A stretch of 64,000 bases of DNA from DATJFQ01 sp035492775 (GTDB lineage: Bacteria > Acidobacteriota > Vicinamibacteria > Vicinamibacterales > 2-12-FULL-66-21), in assembly GCA_035492775.1 (NCBI GenBank), contig DATJIW010000009.1:1-64000 (forward strand). Direction: 5' to 3'. Positions 1 through 7,658 of this stretch are shown piece after piece. The notes beneath the pieces are model-generated. The model saw only the letters and a list, made by a program, of their open reading frames with translations, had not been told where the DNA came from and searched no databases. Made by a program: the position numbers and the translations under genes. Every line of letters begins with the position of its first letter. Within the stretch, counting starts at the first letter, position 1.

Positions 1-288
1 CCGGAGTTCAGGATGATCTTGGCGAGAATGCGTTTGAGTTCGAGAGAGCTCCCGCAGCGCGATCCGGCGCTTTGCTAACTGATCCCGGGCACTCGATCCG
101 TCATCTGCTTCCTCGTAGTTGGCGCCCGCAGAACTCGAGGCGGTCAGGATCTGTCTGGAAAGTTCAGCGGAGATCGGTCCCTTGGTGTGCAGGTATTGCA
201 CCAGCCGAACGCAGACCGCTGCGAAATTCAGCAGCCTTTCGCGAACATCGTAGGGCTTGTCTGGAAACGACCAATCGAGCTGCTTCAT
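1..288 (-). pseudogene. Four-helix-bundle (S23/IVP-like) protein, frameshifted remnant, cut by window edge
   Basis: Reading the minus strand from ATG at 288 gives a protein with the pattern of the four-helix-bundle family related to the 23S rRNA intervening-sequence protein: SFPDKPYDVRERLLNFA, then LHTKGPISAELSRQ, then GANYEEADDGSSARDQLAKR. After about residue 82 (RIALRELSR) the frame degenerates. The next frame then continues with ELKRILAKIILNS, which is how the last helix of the family ends. About 25-30 residues normally found between these two parts are missing. I therefore read it as an internal deletion that also shifted the frame. The 3' end lies outside the window. It sits directly beside a G-rich repeat array at 335-378. 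Seen: both frames. Family knowledge: the domain pattern. Inference: the inactivation. Confidence 0.7.
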
Positions 289-334
289 GCAGAAGCATCA
301 CGCAGGCCAACATCCAGGCCGGAACTTAAGCAAA

Positions 335-378
335 TTGGGAGTTGGGAATTGGGAGTTGGGAGTTGGGAATTGGGAGTT
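335..378 (+). repeat. G-rich array, GGG tracts every 7 nt
   Basis: Six GGG tracts separated by AGTT or AATT, i.e. units of GGGAGTT and GGGAATT. On the + strand this fits the G3-N4-G3-N4-G3-N4-G3 definition of a G-quadruplex motif. It lies between the stop of der (390) and the start of the four-helix-bundle remnant (288). Related arrays occur at 27050-27083, 28337-28453 and 37485-37598. Confidence 0.85.
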
Positions 379-389
379 AAAGCGCGCCC

Positions 390-1742
390 TCACTTGGCCC
401 GCCGCCGCACCTGAATCCGTATCGGCGTCCCCTCCAGGCCGAAAGACTCTCGCAAACGGTTCTCGAGGAAGCGCGTGTAGGAGAAATGAAACGACGTCGC
501 CACATTCGTGAAGAACACGAACGTCGGCGGCGCGACGCCGGTCTGGGCGGCGTAGAGGATGCGCACTTCGCGGCGGCCGGGGCTTGCCGGCGGGTGCGCG
601 GCGGTGACCTCGGCGACGAAGCGATTGAGCTGCGCGGTTGGGACACGCTTCAGGCGTGACGCCGCGACGCGGTCGATGGTTTCCAGCACCTTCGGCGCGC
701 GCTCGCCCGTCAGCGCGGAGATGTGCAGCACGGGAGCGTAATCCAGGAATTTCAATTGCTGCCGCAGCTTGTCGTCGAATGTCTTCACGAACTCGCTGCC
801 GCGGCCCTTCATGAGATCCCACTTGTTCGCGACGACCAGAATTCCGCAACCGGTTCTGTCGGCCTCACCGGCAATCGCCGCATCCTGATCCGTCGCGCCT
901 TCGACGGCGTCGATCATCAGCACGGCGACGTCGGCCTGCTCGATCGCGCGCCTCGCGATGATCACGCTCAAGGACTCCAGCGGACCGGACCGCCCGACGC
1001 GGCCCGGACGCCGGATGCCGGCGGTATCGAGGATCCGGAACGTCCGCCGATGCCACGTCAACAGCGCGTCGACCGTATCCCTCGTCGTACCCGGCATGTC
1101 GCTGACGATCGATCGCTCCTCCTTGAGCAACCGGTTCAACAGCGACGACTTGCCCACGTTCGGCCGCCCGACGATCGCGACGCGTGTTTCCTCCGGCGCC
1201 ACGCTCGTCTCGCCGCCTCCGCGGCGTTCGGGCAGGCGCTGGACGATCTCGTCGAGCAGGTCGCCGACGCCCTGACCGTGCTCGGCCGCGATCTCGACGA
1301 CCGTCTCGAACCCGAATCGATAGAACTCCAGCGAACGGTTGCGGGCACGGCGGTCGTCCGTCTTGTTGACGGCCAGCACCACCGGCGCGCCCGCCGCACG
1401 CAGCGCCGCCGCGACGTCTTCGTCCGCCGGGACCAGGCCTTCCCGGCCGTCGACCACGAACACGACGACGTCAGCGCCGGCGATGGCCCGGCGGCCGTGT
1501 TCGACGACGATGTCGTGGAGCGGATCCGTGCTGGCGCCAAACATACCGCCCGTATCCACCAGCGTGAACGGCACTCCCTGCCAGGCCGCCGGCTGAGCAA
1601 TAGTGTCCCGGGTGGTGCCGGCAATCGGCGTGACGATCGCGCGCCGCGAGTCGGTCACCCTGTTGAACAAGGTCGACTTGCCCACGTTCGGACGGCCCAC
1701 CAGCACGACCGTCGGTCCCCTCTGCTGGCGCCTGTCGGTCAT
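390..1742 (-). CDS. der: Ribosome-associated GTPase Der (EngA)
   Basis: Essential GTPase that acts in assembly of the 50S ribosomal subunit. The 450-residue protein has the two tandem GTPase domains unique to Der. The first P-loop is GRPNVGKS at residues 16-23, with DTGG as its G3 motif and NKTD as G4. The second P-loop is GRPNVGKSSLL near residue 190, with DTAG and NKWD. A KH-like C-terminal domain follows, ending in the basic RIQVRRRAK. Length is normal for the family. It starts with ATG at 1742 and is divergent from the HU gene, with about 80 bp between the two start codons. Confidence 0.97.
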   Translation of the reverse strand: MTDRRQQRGPTVVLVGRPNVGKSTLFNRVTDSRRAIVTPIAGTTRDTIAQPAAWQGVPFTLVDTGGMFGASTDPLHDIVVEHGRRAIAGADVVVFVVDGREGLVPADEDVAAALRAAGAPVVLAVNKTDDRRARNRSLEFYRFGFETVVEIAAEHGQGVGDLLDEIVQRLPERRGGGETSVAPEETRVAIVGRPNVGKSSLLNRLLKEERSIVSDMPGTTRDTVDALLTWHRRTFRILDTAGIRRPGRVGRSGPLESLSVIIARRAIEQADVAVLMIDAVEGATDQDAAIAGEADRTGCGILVVANKWDLMKGRGSEFVKTFDDKLRQQLKFLDYAPVLHISALTGERAPKVLETIDRVAASRLKRVPTAQLNRFVAEVTAAHPPASPGRREVRILYAAQTGVAPPTFVFFTNVATSFHFSYTRFLENRLRESFGLEGTPIRIQVRRRAK

Positions 1743-1767
1743 TCAAAAATGCAATTTAGCGAGTGTC

Positions 1768-1796
1768 TTGACAGCGTAAGTATGTGTAGATATTCT
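1768..1796 (+). promoter_or_regulatory. Sigma-70-type promoter of the HU gene
   Basis: A perfect -35 TTGACA (1768-1773) lies 17 bp from TATTCT (1791-1796), which shares four of six bases with TATAAT. Transcription would begin near 1803. A GAGGAG Shine-Dalgarno at 1810-1815 precedes the ATG at 1825. Confidence 0.65.
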
Positions 1797-1824
1797 AGTT
1801 AGACAGTCTGAGGAGCGCCTAAGC

Positions 1825-2097
1825 ATGATCAAGGTCGACATCGTCAACGAGGTGTCGCGCATCGCAGATATCACCAAGGTCAAGGCCGAGGTGGCTGTAG
1901 ATGCCGTATTCGAAGCGATGCGCCTCTCGATGCAGCGCGGCGAACGCATCGAGCTCCGCGGCTTCGGCGTCTTTCAGGTCAAGCCTCGCAAGCGCGGCAT
2001 CGGCCGCAATCCTCGCACGGGCAAGGAAGTCCGCATCCCGCCGGGACGCACGATTCGCTTCAAACCCGGCAAGGACCTCCAGAACATCGGAGGCTGA
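1825..2097 (+). CDS. HU/IHF-family DNA-binding protein
   Basis: Nucleoid-associated DNA-bending protein of 90 residues, the normal HU length. The family signature GFGVFQVKPRKRGIGRNPRT is complete, including the RNP turn of the beta arm that inserts into the minor groove. The C-terminal RIPPGRTIRFKPGKDL strand-helix is also present. It has a strong upstream promoter and a GAGGAG ribosome site. Its stop codon abuts the start of the downstream membrane protease gene, so the two are probably cotranscribed. Confidence 0.95.
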   Translation: MIKVDIVNEVSRIADITKVKAEVAVDAVFEAMRLSMQRGERIELRGFGVFQVKPRKRGIGRNPRTGKEVRIPPGRTIRFKPGKDLQNIGG

Positions 2098-3060
2098 TTG
2101 GCGCTCGATGACCGCGCCGCGAGCGCCAACGGCGCAGCGGCAGCCCCGTTCGATTCCTTCTTTCTCGCCGTTCCGCAGCAGCGCCGAAGGTTCCAGCACC
2201 GCTGGACCCGTCACGTCGTGCTTCTCGTGATCACGGTCCTCACGACGACCCTGCTCGGCGTGGACCATTATCTCTCGTTCAGGAGCGACTTCGGGGCGCG
2301 GGTCGTTCAGGTAGACCGCGTGGTCCTGCTCCAGGGACTGCTCTACAGCCTTGCGATTCTCGCCATTCTCGGCGCGCACGAGATGGGACATTACATCGCG
2401 TGCCGGCGGTATCAGGTCGACGCGACGCTTCCCTTCTTTCTGCCGTTTCCGTCGTTGTCCGGCACGCTCGGTGCGGTGATCAAGATACGCGAGCCGTTCC
2501 CGACGCGCACCGCGCTCTTCGACATCGGGATCGCCGGGCCGATCGCCGGATTCGTCGTCCTCGTTCCCCTGCTGTTCCTCGGAATGGCGATGTCGAACGT
2601 GGTCCGGGTCCCTTCGCACATGGAGGGATGGTCACTGGGTGAACCGCTTCTGTTCAAGGCGGCGACCTGGCTGGTATTCGGGCACGTCGCCGATGGCTCC
2701 TCGGTCAACATGCATCCGATCGTTTTCGCGGCCTGGTTCGGCATGCTGGCGACGGCGTGGAACCTGCTGCCTTTCGGGCAACTGGATGGCGGGCACCTGA
2801 CTTACGCAACGCTCGGCGACTCGTCGAGGTACTTCTCGCTCGTGACGGTAGCCGGAGCGGTCGTCATGACGTTCGTCTCGTACAGCTGGGCGGCGATGAC
2901 GCTCATGATGGTGGCGATGCTCTTCTTCCTCGGTCCGCGCCATCCGCGCGTGATCTACGAATCCGAACCGCTCGCGCCGGGGCGCGTGGCGCTCGCGATC
3001 TTCGCGATTGCCATGTTCGTTCTCTGCTTCACGCCCGTTCCGATCGACGTCCTCAAATAG
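2098..3060 (+). CDS. Site-2-protease-like M50 membrane metalloprotease
   Basis: Predicted intramembrane zinc protease of 320 residues. The metal motif HEMGH is in GAHEMGHYIACR near residue 95. The third ligand motif is represented by LLPFGQLDGGH, an LDG variant of the family's NPDG, near residue 225. Several hydrophobic segments surround them, consistent with about six membrane helices. The likely start is TTG at 2098, directly after the HU stop; the first in-frame alternative is GTG at 2218, which would remove part of the first membrane helix. Its substrate is unknown, and there is no anti-sigma factor gene nearby. Confidence 0.85.
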   Translation: MALDDRAASANGAAAAPFDSFFLAVPQQRRRFQHRWTRHVVLLVITVLTTTLLGVDHYLSFRSDFGARVVQVDRVVLLQGLLYSLAILAILGAHEMGHYIACRRYQVDATLPFFLPFPSLSGTLGAVIKIREPFPTRTALFDIGIAGPIAGFVVLVPLLFLGMAMSNVVRVPSHMEGWSLGEPLLFKAATWLVFGHVADGSSVNMHPIVFAAWFGMLATAWNLLPFGQLDGGHLTYATLGDSSRYFSLVTVAGAVVMTFVSYSWAAMTLMMVAMLFFLGPRHPRVIYESEPLAPGRVALAIFAIAMFVLCFTPVPIDVLK

Positions 3061-3063
3061 CCG

Positions 3064-5469
3064 TCAGAGCATGCTCATCGGGTCGACGTCGACGATCGTC
3101 CGCCGCTTCAGCTCCGCGCGCGATTCGACGACCGCCGCCACGGCCGCCCGCATCTTCGTTCGATGGCTGCCCTTCAGGAACAACTGCGCGCGGTGTTCAC
3201 CGCGCAGCTTTCCAAGCGGCGCCGGCGCAGGTCCGAGCACGCGGTAGCCGTCAAATCCGGCCACGCGCAGCGCAGACGCGATCTCCGCCGCGTCGTGCAT
3301 CGCGTCCTGCCGCGTCCGTGCCTTGACGACGACGTTCACGAGCGCGACGGCGGGCGGATAGCGCATCGCCTGTCGAAACCGCAGCTCGTCCTCGTAGAAG
3401 GCGACGTAGTCCTGCCGGCACGCGTGACGGATGCTGTAGTGCGACGGATGCAGCGTCTGTACGATCGCTTCGCCGGACAGGTCGCCGCGGCCCGCACGAC
3501 CCGCCACCTGCGTGAGCAGCTGAAAGGTGCGCTCCGCGGCGCGGAAGTCGGCTACGCCGAGTCCGACGTCGGCGTTGATGACGCCGACGAACGTGACGCG
3601 GGGAAAGTCGTGGCCCTTGGCGATCATCTGTGTCCCGACGAGTACGTCGAGATCGCCGGCGGCGAATCGGGAGAGCAGCGCGGTAATCGCGCCCCGCCGT
3701 CTGACAGTGTCGCGATCGACGCGGCCGACGCGCGCGTCCGGCAGCAGCGTCCGGATCTCCTGCTCGATGCGCTCGGTGCCAAAGCCGAGGAGCTCCAGAT
3801 AGGGCGCCGCGCACTTCACGCACACGCGCGGCAGCGCCATCGAGTGGTTGCAGTAATGGCACTGCGCGCGCCCGGCCGATTTGTGCACCGTCAGCGACAC
3901 GCTGCAATTCGGACAATCCAGCGTGTCGCCGCACTGCCGGCAGAGAATGACCGTCGCGTATCCGCGCCGGTTCAGCAGAACGATGGACTGTTCGCGCCTG
4001 GCAATCCGCCGGGCCAGTGCCTCGCGAAGCGGCGCGCTGAGCACGACGTCCGGGCCCTCCATCGCATATTGTTCGCGCATGTCGACGACGTGCACGTCGG
4101 CAAGCGGACGATCGAGCACGCGGCGTGCGAGCGACACCAGGGTGTAGCGGCCGCTTCTCGCGTTGGCGAAGCTCTCCATCGACGGCGTCGCAGATCCCAG
4201 AACGACGAGCGCTCCAGCCATCCGCGCGCGCACCACGGCGACATCGCGTCCGTGGTAGCGCGGGCTCTCTTCCTGCTTGTACGACGCATCGTGCTCCTCG
4301 TCGACGATGACGAGGCCGATGTCGGGAAGCGGAGCGAAAACCGCGCTCCTTGTGCCGACGACGACGTCGATCTCGCCGCGGCGGATGCGATGCCACTGGT
4401 CGTAGCGCTCGCCGTCCGAGAGGGCGCTGTGCTGAATGGCGACCCGCGTGCCGAACGCCGCGCGGAAGATGGCCGCGGCAGCCGGCGTAAGCGCGATCTC
4501 GGGAACCATGAGCAGTACCCGCCGGCCGGTGTCGCACACGTGCTGTGCGAGTCTCAGGTACAGCTCGGTCTTGCCGCTGCCCGTGACGCCATGGAGCAGA
4601 ACCGTCTCGAAGCGGCCCGGCTGCGCACGTTCGCGCAGCCGCTCGAGCGCGGAGCGCTGCTCGGCGGTCAGCACATCGACCGGCCGGCGGCCCTCGGTTA
4701 CGCCGTTTCCGTTGAACGGATCGCGCTCGATGCGGCGGCGGTCGATTCGTGCGAGTCCGCCGCGGACGAGCCGCTCGATTGTGTCAGTGCTGATGCCTTC
4801 GGTCGCGAGGTCGGCAAGCGCCACGCCGTCGGGCGCTCCGCGAAGAATCGCGACCGCCTCGGTCTGCCGTGGTCCGAGCCGCGCGCCGTCGTCGAGCGCC
4901 TGCGCCGTGAGCCGGGCGTATCGGACGGTGCGCGACGCATCCACCGCGCCGCGAAGGGGCTGGGTCAACTCCACGAGCCCATCGCGCTCGAGGCCAGAGA
5001 CCGTTGTGTACGTCACACCCGGCTTCTTCACCAGCGCTTCAATGGACGAAACCTTGCCGGACTCGAGCGCGTCGAGTGCCGCGCGGCGTCCCGCTTTCTC
5101 GATCAACAGGCGGGCGTGTCCGACGTCGGTGATTCTGACGCACCGCTCGCTCTCGATCCACGCCCGCGGCGGCATCGCGGTGGCGATTGCCTCGCCGACG
5201 CCGCACAGGTAGTAATCGGCGACCCATTGGCACAGTTGAACGACCGCCGTCGGCAGAAACGCGTCGTCGTCCAGCACATCGACGATCGGTTTTGGGGTCA
5301 GACCCCCATCGTCCGTTTTACCGGCGCCGAGGCAGATGCCGGTCACGATCCGCTTGCCGAGCGGCACGAGCAGACGGACGCCGACGTGCGGGTCGGAGAC
5401 GCCGTCAGGCAGACGGTAGGTCAAGGGCCCGAGTCCGGGCACCGCAACCGCAACCGACACGAGGCGCAT
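3064..5469 (-). CDS. priA: Primosomal replication restart helicase PriA
   Basis: Superfamily 2 DNA helicase that reloads the replisome at stalled forks; 801 residues. Visible are the 3'-BD N-terminal domain, Walker A GVTGSGKTELY, the DEEH box in VIVDEEHDASYK, and the zinc-binding insert with CRQCGDTLDCPNC and CHYCNHS. Helicase motifs VGTQMIAKGHDFPRV and QVAGRAGRG follow. It is the last gene of the minus-strand run from yicC. Residues around 66-78 (KTDDGGLTPKP) are encoded by a palindromic repeat (see 5287-5320). It ends 3 bp from the convergent protease gene. Confidence 0.97.
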   Translation of the reverse strand: MRLVSVAVAVPGLGPLTYRLPDGVSDPHVGVRLLVPLGKRIVTGICLGAGKTDDGGLTPKPIVDVLDDDAFLPTAVVQLCQWVADYYLCGVGEAIATAMPPRAWIESERCVRITDVGHARLLIEKAGRRAALDALESGKVSSIEALVKKPGVTYTTVSGLERDGLVELTQPLRGAVDASRTVRYARLTAQALDDGARLGPRQTEAVAILRGAPDGVALADLATEGISTDTIERLVRGGLARIDRRRIERDPFNGNGVTEGRRPVDVLTAEQRSALERLRERAQPGRFETVLLHGVTGSGKTELYLRLAQHVCDTGRRVLLMVPEIALTPAAAAIFRAAFGTRVAIQHSALSDGERYDQWHRIRRGEIDVVVGTRSAVFAPLPDIGLVIVDEEHDASYKQEESPRYHGRDVAVVRARMAGALVVLGSATPSMESFANARSGRYTLVSLARRVLDRPLADVHVVDMREQYAMEGPDVVLSAPLREALARRIARREQSIVLLNRRGYATVILCRQCGDTLDCPNCSVSLTVHKSAGRAQCHYCNHSMALPRVCVKCAAPYLELLGFGTERIEQEIRTLLPDARVGRVDRDTVRRRGAITALLSRFAAGDLDVLVGTQMIAKGHDFPRVTFVGVINADVGLGVADFRAAERTFQLLTQVAGRAGRGDLSGEAIVQTLHPSHYSIRHACRQDYVAFYEDELRFRQAMRYPPAVALVNVVVKARTRQDAMHDAAEIASALRVAGFDGYRVLGPAPAPLGKLRGEHRAQLFLKGSHRTKMRAAVAAVVESRAELKRRTIVDVDPMSML
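5287..5320. repeat. Palindromic GGGGTC-A-GACCCC element inside priA
   Basis: GGGGTC (5294-5299) and GACCCC (5301-5306) form a 6-bp palindrome around one base, flanked by TTTT on one side and CATCGTCCGTTTTACC on the other. It lies in frame in the PriA N-terminal domain and encodes KTDDGGLTPKP. It resembles the GGGGACAGTCCCC element in glgA. Confidence 0.6.
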
Positions 5470-5515
5470 AGCGAATTGTAGATTTCAGAAGGGAGGTTGC
5501 AGAGTGATTTTCGAT

Positions 5516-6268
5516 TCAGCCCAGGAGCGCGCGCGCCGTCTTCAAGTCGTTCCACGCGTCGCGCTTGCGATCGGGACTTCGGAGCAGGTACGACGGATGG
5601 AAGGTCGGGACGAGCTTCGCGCCGCGAAAGTCGTAGACGGTCCCGCGTAAACGCGAGATCGATTGCTCCGTCTGGAGCAGCGTCCGGGCGGCGAACGATC
5701 CGAGGGCGACGATCACCCTGGGGCGCACCGCGTCGATCTGGCGGTAGAGAAACGGCTGGCAGGATCCGATCTCATCCGTTTCCGGCGGTCGGTTCTGCGG
5801 CGGACGGCACTTGATGACGTTCGCTATATACACCTGGTCGCGCTCGAATCCCATCGCGGCGATCATCTTCGTCAGGAGCTGCCCCGCCCGGCCGACGAAC
5901 GGAATGCCCTGTTCGTCCTCGTCCGCCCCCGGCGCTTCGCCAACGAACATCAGATCGGCATCGGGATTACCGACCCCGAAAACGATCTGACGCCGCCCGA
6001 GCTTGTGAAGCTTGCAGCGGCTGCAGTCCTCGCCGATGTCGGTCCGGACGGCCTGAAGCGCCTCCTCGGCGTTGCGCGCGACGTGAACGATGGCTGGTTC
6101 GGAGTCCGTCGAGCCAGGTGGGAACTCGTCGGTGACAGTGGCAGGCGTGGCTGTGGCGATCAGCGTGTCACCGCGACGCCGCCATGCAGGATCGCGGCTG
6201 ACGCCTGCGACGCCGAGTTCGCCAAAGAAACGCAGGTGCTCGTCGAGCTGGTCGATGTCGTCGGGCAC
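5516..6268 (-). CDS. Family 4 uracil-DNA glycosylase
   Basis: Removes uracil from DNA; this is the iron-sulfur branch of the UDG superfamily. Motif 1 is FVGEAPGADEDEQGIPFVG with the GEAPG of family 4. NVIKCRPPQNRPP and the catalytic-loop motif HPSYLLR are present. Cysteines in CSRCKL, IKCRPP and SCQPFL fit the four Fe-S ligands. The protein has 250 residues; the first 70 or so, which are poorly conserved in type, precede the core. It begins 6 bp after the coaBC stop, within the gmk-rpoZ-coaBC-udg-priA run. Confidence 0.93.
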   Translation of the reverse strand: MPDDIDQLDEHLRFFGELGVAGVSRDPAWRRRGDTLIATATPATVTDEFPPGSTDSEPAIVHVARNAEEALQAVRTDIGEDCSRCKLHKLGRRQIVFGVGNPDADLMFVGEAPGADEDEQGIPFVGRAGQLLTKMIAAMGFERDQVYIANVIKCRPPQNRPPETDEIGSCQPFLYRQIDAVRPRVIVALGSFAARTLLQTEQSISRLRGTVYDFRGAKLVPTFHPSYLLRSPDRKRDAWNDLKTARALLG

Positions 6269-6274
6269 GGTGGC

Positions 6275-7495
6275 TCAGGACCGCGCGGGCTGGGCCGTCG
6301 GCGCACTCAGCAGACGCTCGACGCGATCGATAATCGTCGCCGCGAGGACGGCCTTCGGCTGAACGGGTGTTTCGGTTTCGCCGTCCCTGTCGATCAATAC
6401 GGCGGCGTTCGTATCCACGTCGAAGCCGGCCCCCTGACGCGACACGTCGTTGGCGACGATCAGGTCTACCTGCTTGCGCGCGAGTTTCTCGCGCGCGCGT
6501 GCACGAGGATCGCCGGTCTCGGCGGCAAATCCAATCAGGACGGGCCGGGCGGCGTCGCCGCGCGATTCTCCAAGCTCCCGCAGGATGTCGGGCGTGCGCA
6601 CCAGCGAGATCTGCGTCGGCGCGTCGGACTTCGGCAGCTTTGCATCGGCGGCGCCGTGCTCAGGTGTATAGTCGGCCACCGCCGCAGCCATGACGACGGC
6701 GTCGGCGCCCCGCACGTGTTCGCGGATCGCTCGCGCCATCTCCGCGGCGCTTCTGACGCGCTCGATCGTGACGCCGGCAGGAACATCCAGACGCGTGGGT
6801 CCCGAAACGAGGACGACCGAGGCGCCCCGCCGTGCCGCTTCCGCGGCGATCGCATATCCCATGCGTCCGCTCGAGCGATTCCCGATATACCGGACGGGAT
6901 CGATATCTTCGTACGTGGGTCCGGCGGACACGACCACTCGCCGTCCGATCAGGCTTCCGGACGAGGGCCGCAGCAGGGCCTCCGCGGCCACGACGATATC
7001 CTCCGGCTCCGCCAGGCGCCCCTTGCCGATCCAGCCGCAGGCAAGAAACCCTTCGCCGGGATCGACGAAGTGCACTCCGCGCGCGGACAGCGTCTGGAGG
7101 TTGGCCCGGACGGCGGGGTGCTCGAGCATGTGCGTGTTCATGGCCGGCGCCAGCAACACCGGTGCGCGCGTCGCCAGAAACAGCGACGTCAGAAAATCGT
7201 CCGCGATGCCGTTGGCCAGCTTCGCGATGACGTTCGCGGTTGCCGGTGCGACGATCAGCAGGCTGATGTCCGTCGCCAGCGCGATGTGCTGGATGTCGGC
7301 GTTGAGGCCGCGCGCGAACTGATCGCTGATGACCGGACGCCGCGTGATCGCTTCGAACGTCACCTCGCCGACGAAGTGCTTCGCCGATGCGGTCATGATC
7401 GCGGCGACATCGTGCCCGCGCTTCTGCAGGCCACGGGCGACCTCGACCGCCTTGTAGGCGCCGATCCCGCCGGTCACGCCGAGTGCGATGAGCAT
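6275..7495 (-). CDS. coaBC: Bifunctional phosphopantothenoylcysteine decarboxylase / phosphopantothenate-cysteine ligase
   Basis: Catalyses two steps of coenzyme A synthesis: CTP-dependent ligation of cysteine to 4'-phosphopantothenate, then FMN-dependent decarboxylation. The CoaC half (about residues 1-180) has GVTGGIGAYK, the PAMNTHM substrate loop and the GFLACGWIGKGRL segment with the catalytic cysteine. The CoaB half has VSAGPTYEDIDPVRYIGNRSSGRMGYA. The protein has 406 residues, normal length. It starts 4 bp after the rpoZ stop, the order seen in many bacteria. Confidence 0.97.
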   Translation of the reverse strand: MLIALGVTGGIGAYKAVEVARGLQKRGHDVAAIMTASAKHFVGEVTFEAITRRPVISDQFARGLNADIQHIALATDISLLIVAPATANVIAKLANGIADDFLTSLFLATRAPVLLAPAMNTHMLEHPAVRANLQTLSARGVHFVDPGEGFLACGWIGKGRLAEPEDIVVAAEALLRPSSGSLIGRRVVVSAGPTYEDIDPVRYIGNRSSGRMGYAIAAEAARRGASVVLVSGPTRLDVPAGVTIERVRSAAEMARAIREHVRGADAVVMAAAVADYTPEHGAADAKLPKSDAPTQISLVRTPDILRELGESRGDAARPVLIGFAAETGDPRARAREKLARKQVDLIVANDVSRQGAGFDVDTNAAVLIDRDGETETPVQPKAVLAATIIDRVERLLSAPTAQPARS

Positions 7496-7499
7496 CGCC

Positions 7500-7658
7500 T
7501 TACAGGTTCTGCGGCTGAACCTTCTCGACCTTCTTCTCTTTCACTTCCTTCATGGCGAGACGCGCGATCTTCTTCGGTCCCTCCGTCTTCGGCGTGCAGC
7601 CGCGCAGCAGCTGTCTCGCCCGCTGTCCCGACATTGCAACGAACTCGAACTTGTTCAC
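7500..7658 (-). CDS. rpoZ: RNA polymerase omega subunit, short form
   Basis: A 52-residue protein beginning VNKFEFVAMSGQRARQLLRG and ending KEVKEKKVEKVQPQNL. The conserved region 1 pattern (R-A-RQLLRG, helix, then a basic KKIARLAMKEV) identifies omega, which helps fold and retain the beta-prime subunit. The start is GTG at 7658-7656; its GTGA overlaps the gmk stop by 4 nt, and AAAGGA about 7 nt upstream is the ribosome site. It is shorter than the roughly 90 residues of E. coli omega, as is common outside Proteobacteria. Its place between gmk and coaBC supports the call. Confidence 0.85.
   Translation of the reverse strand: MNKFEFVAMSGQRARQLLRGCTPKTEGPKKIARLAMKEVKEKKVEKVQPQNL

Noticed and set aside
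335..378. Could the GGGAGTT arrays be CRISPR?
   Set aside because: Units are 7 nt and contiguous; there are no 23-37-nt repeats separated by unique spacers and no cas genes.
723..1802. Long open frame on the + strand opposite der
   Set aside because: Shadow of der caused by high GC; the product lacks any domain pattern while the minus strand encodes a complete Der.
3163..5481. 772-codon open frame opposite priA
   Set aside because: The minus strand carries all PriA motifs. The antisense product is Arg/Ala/Val-rich without motifs.
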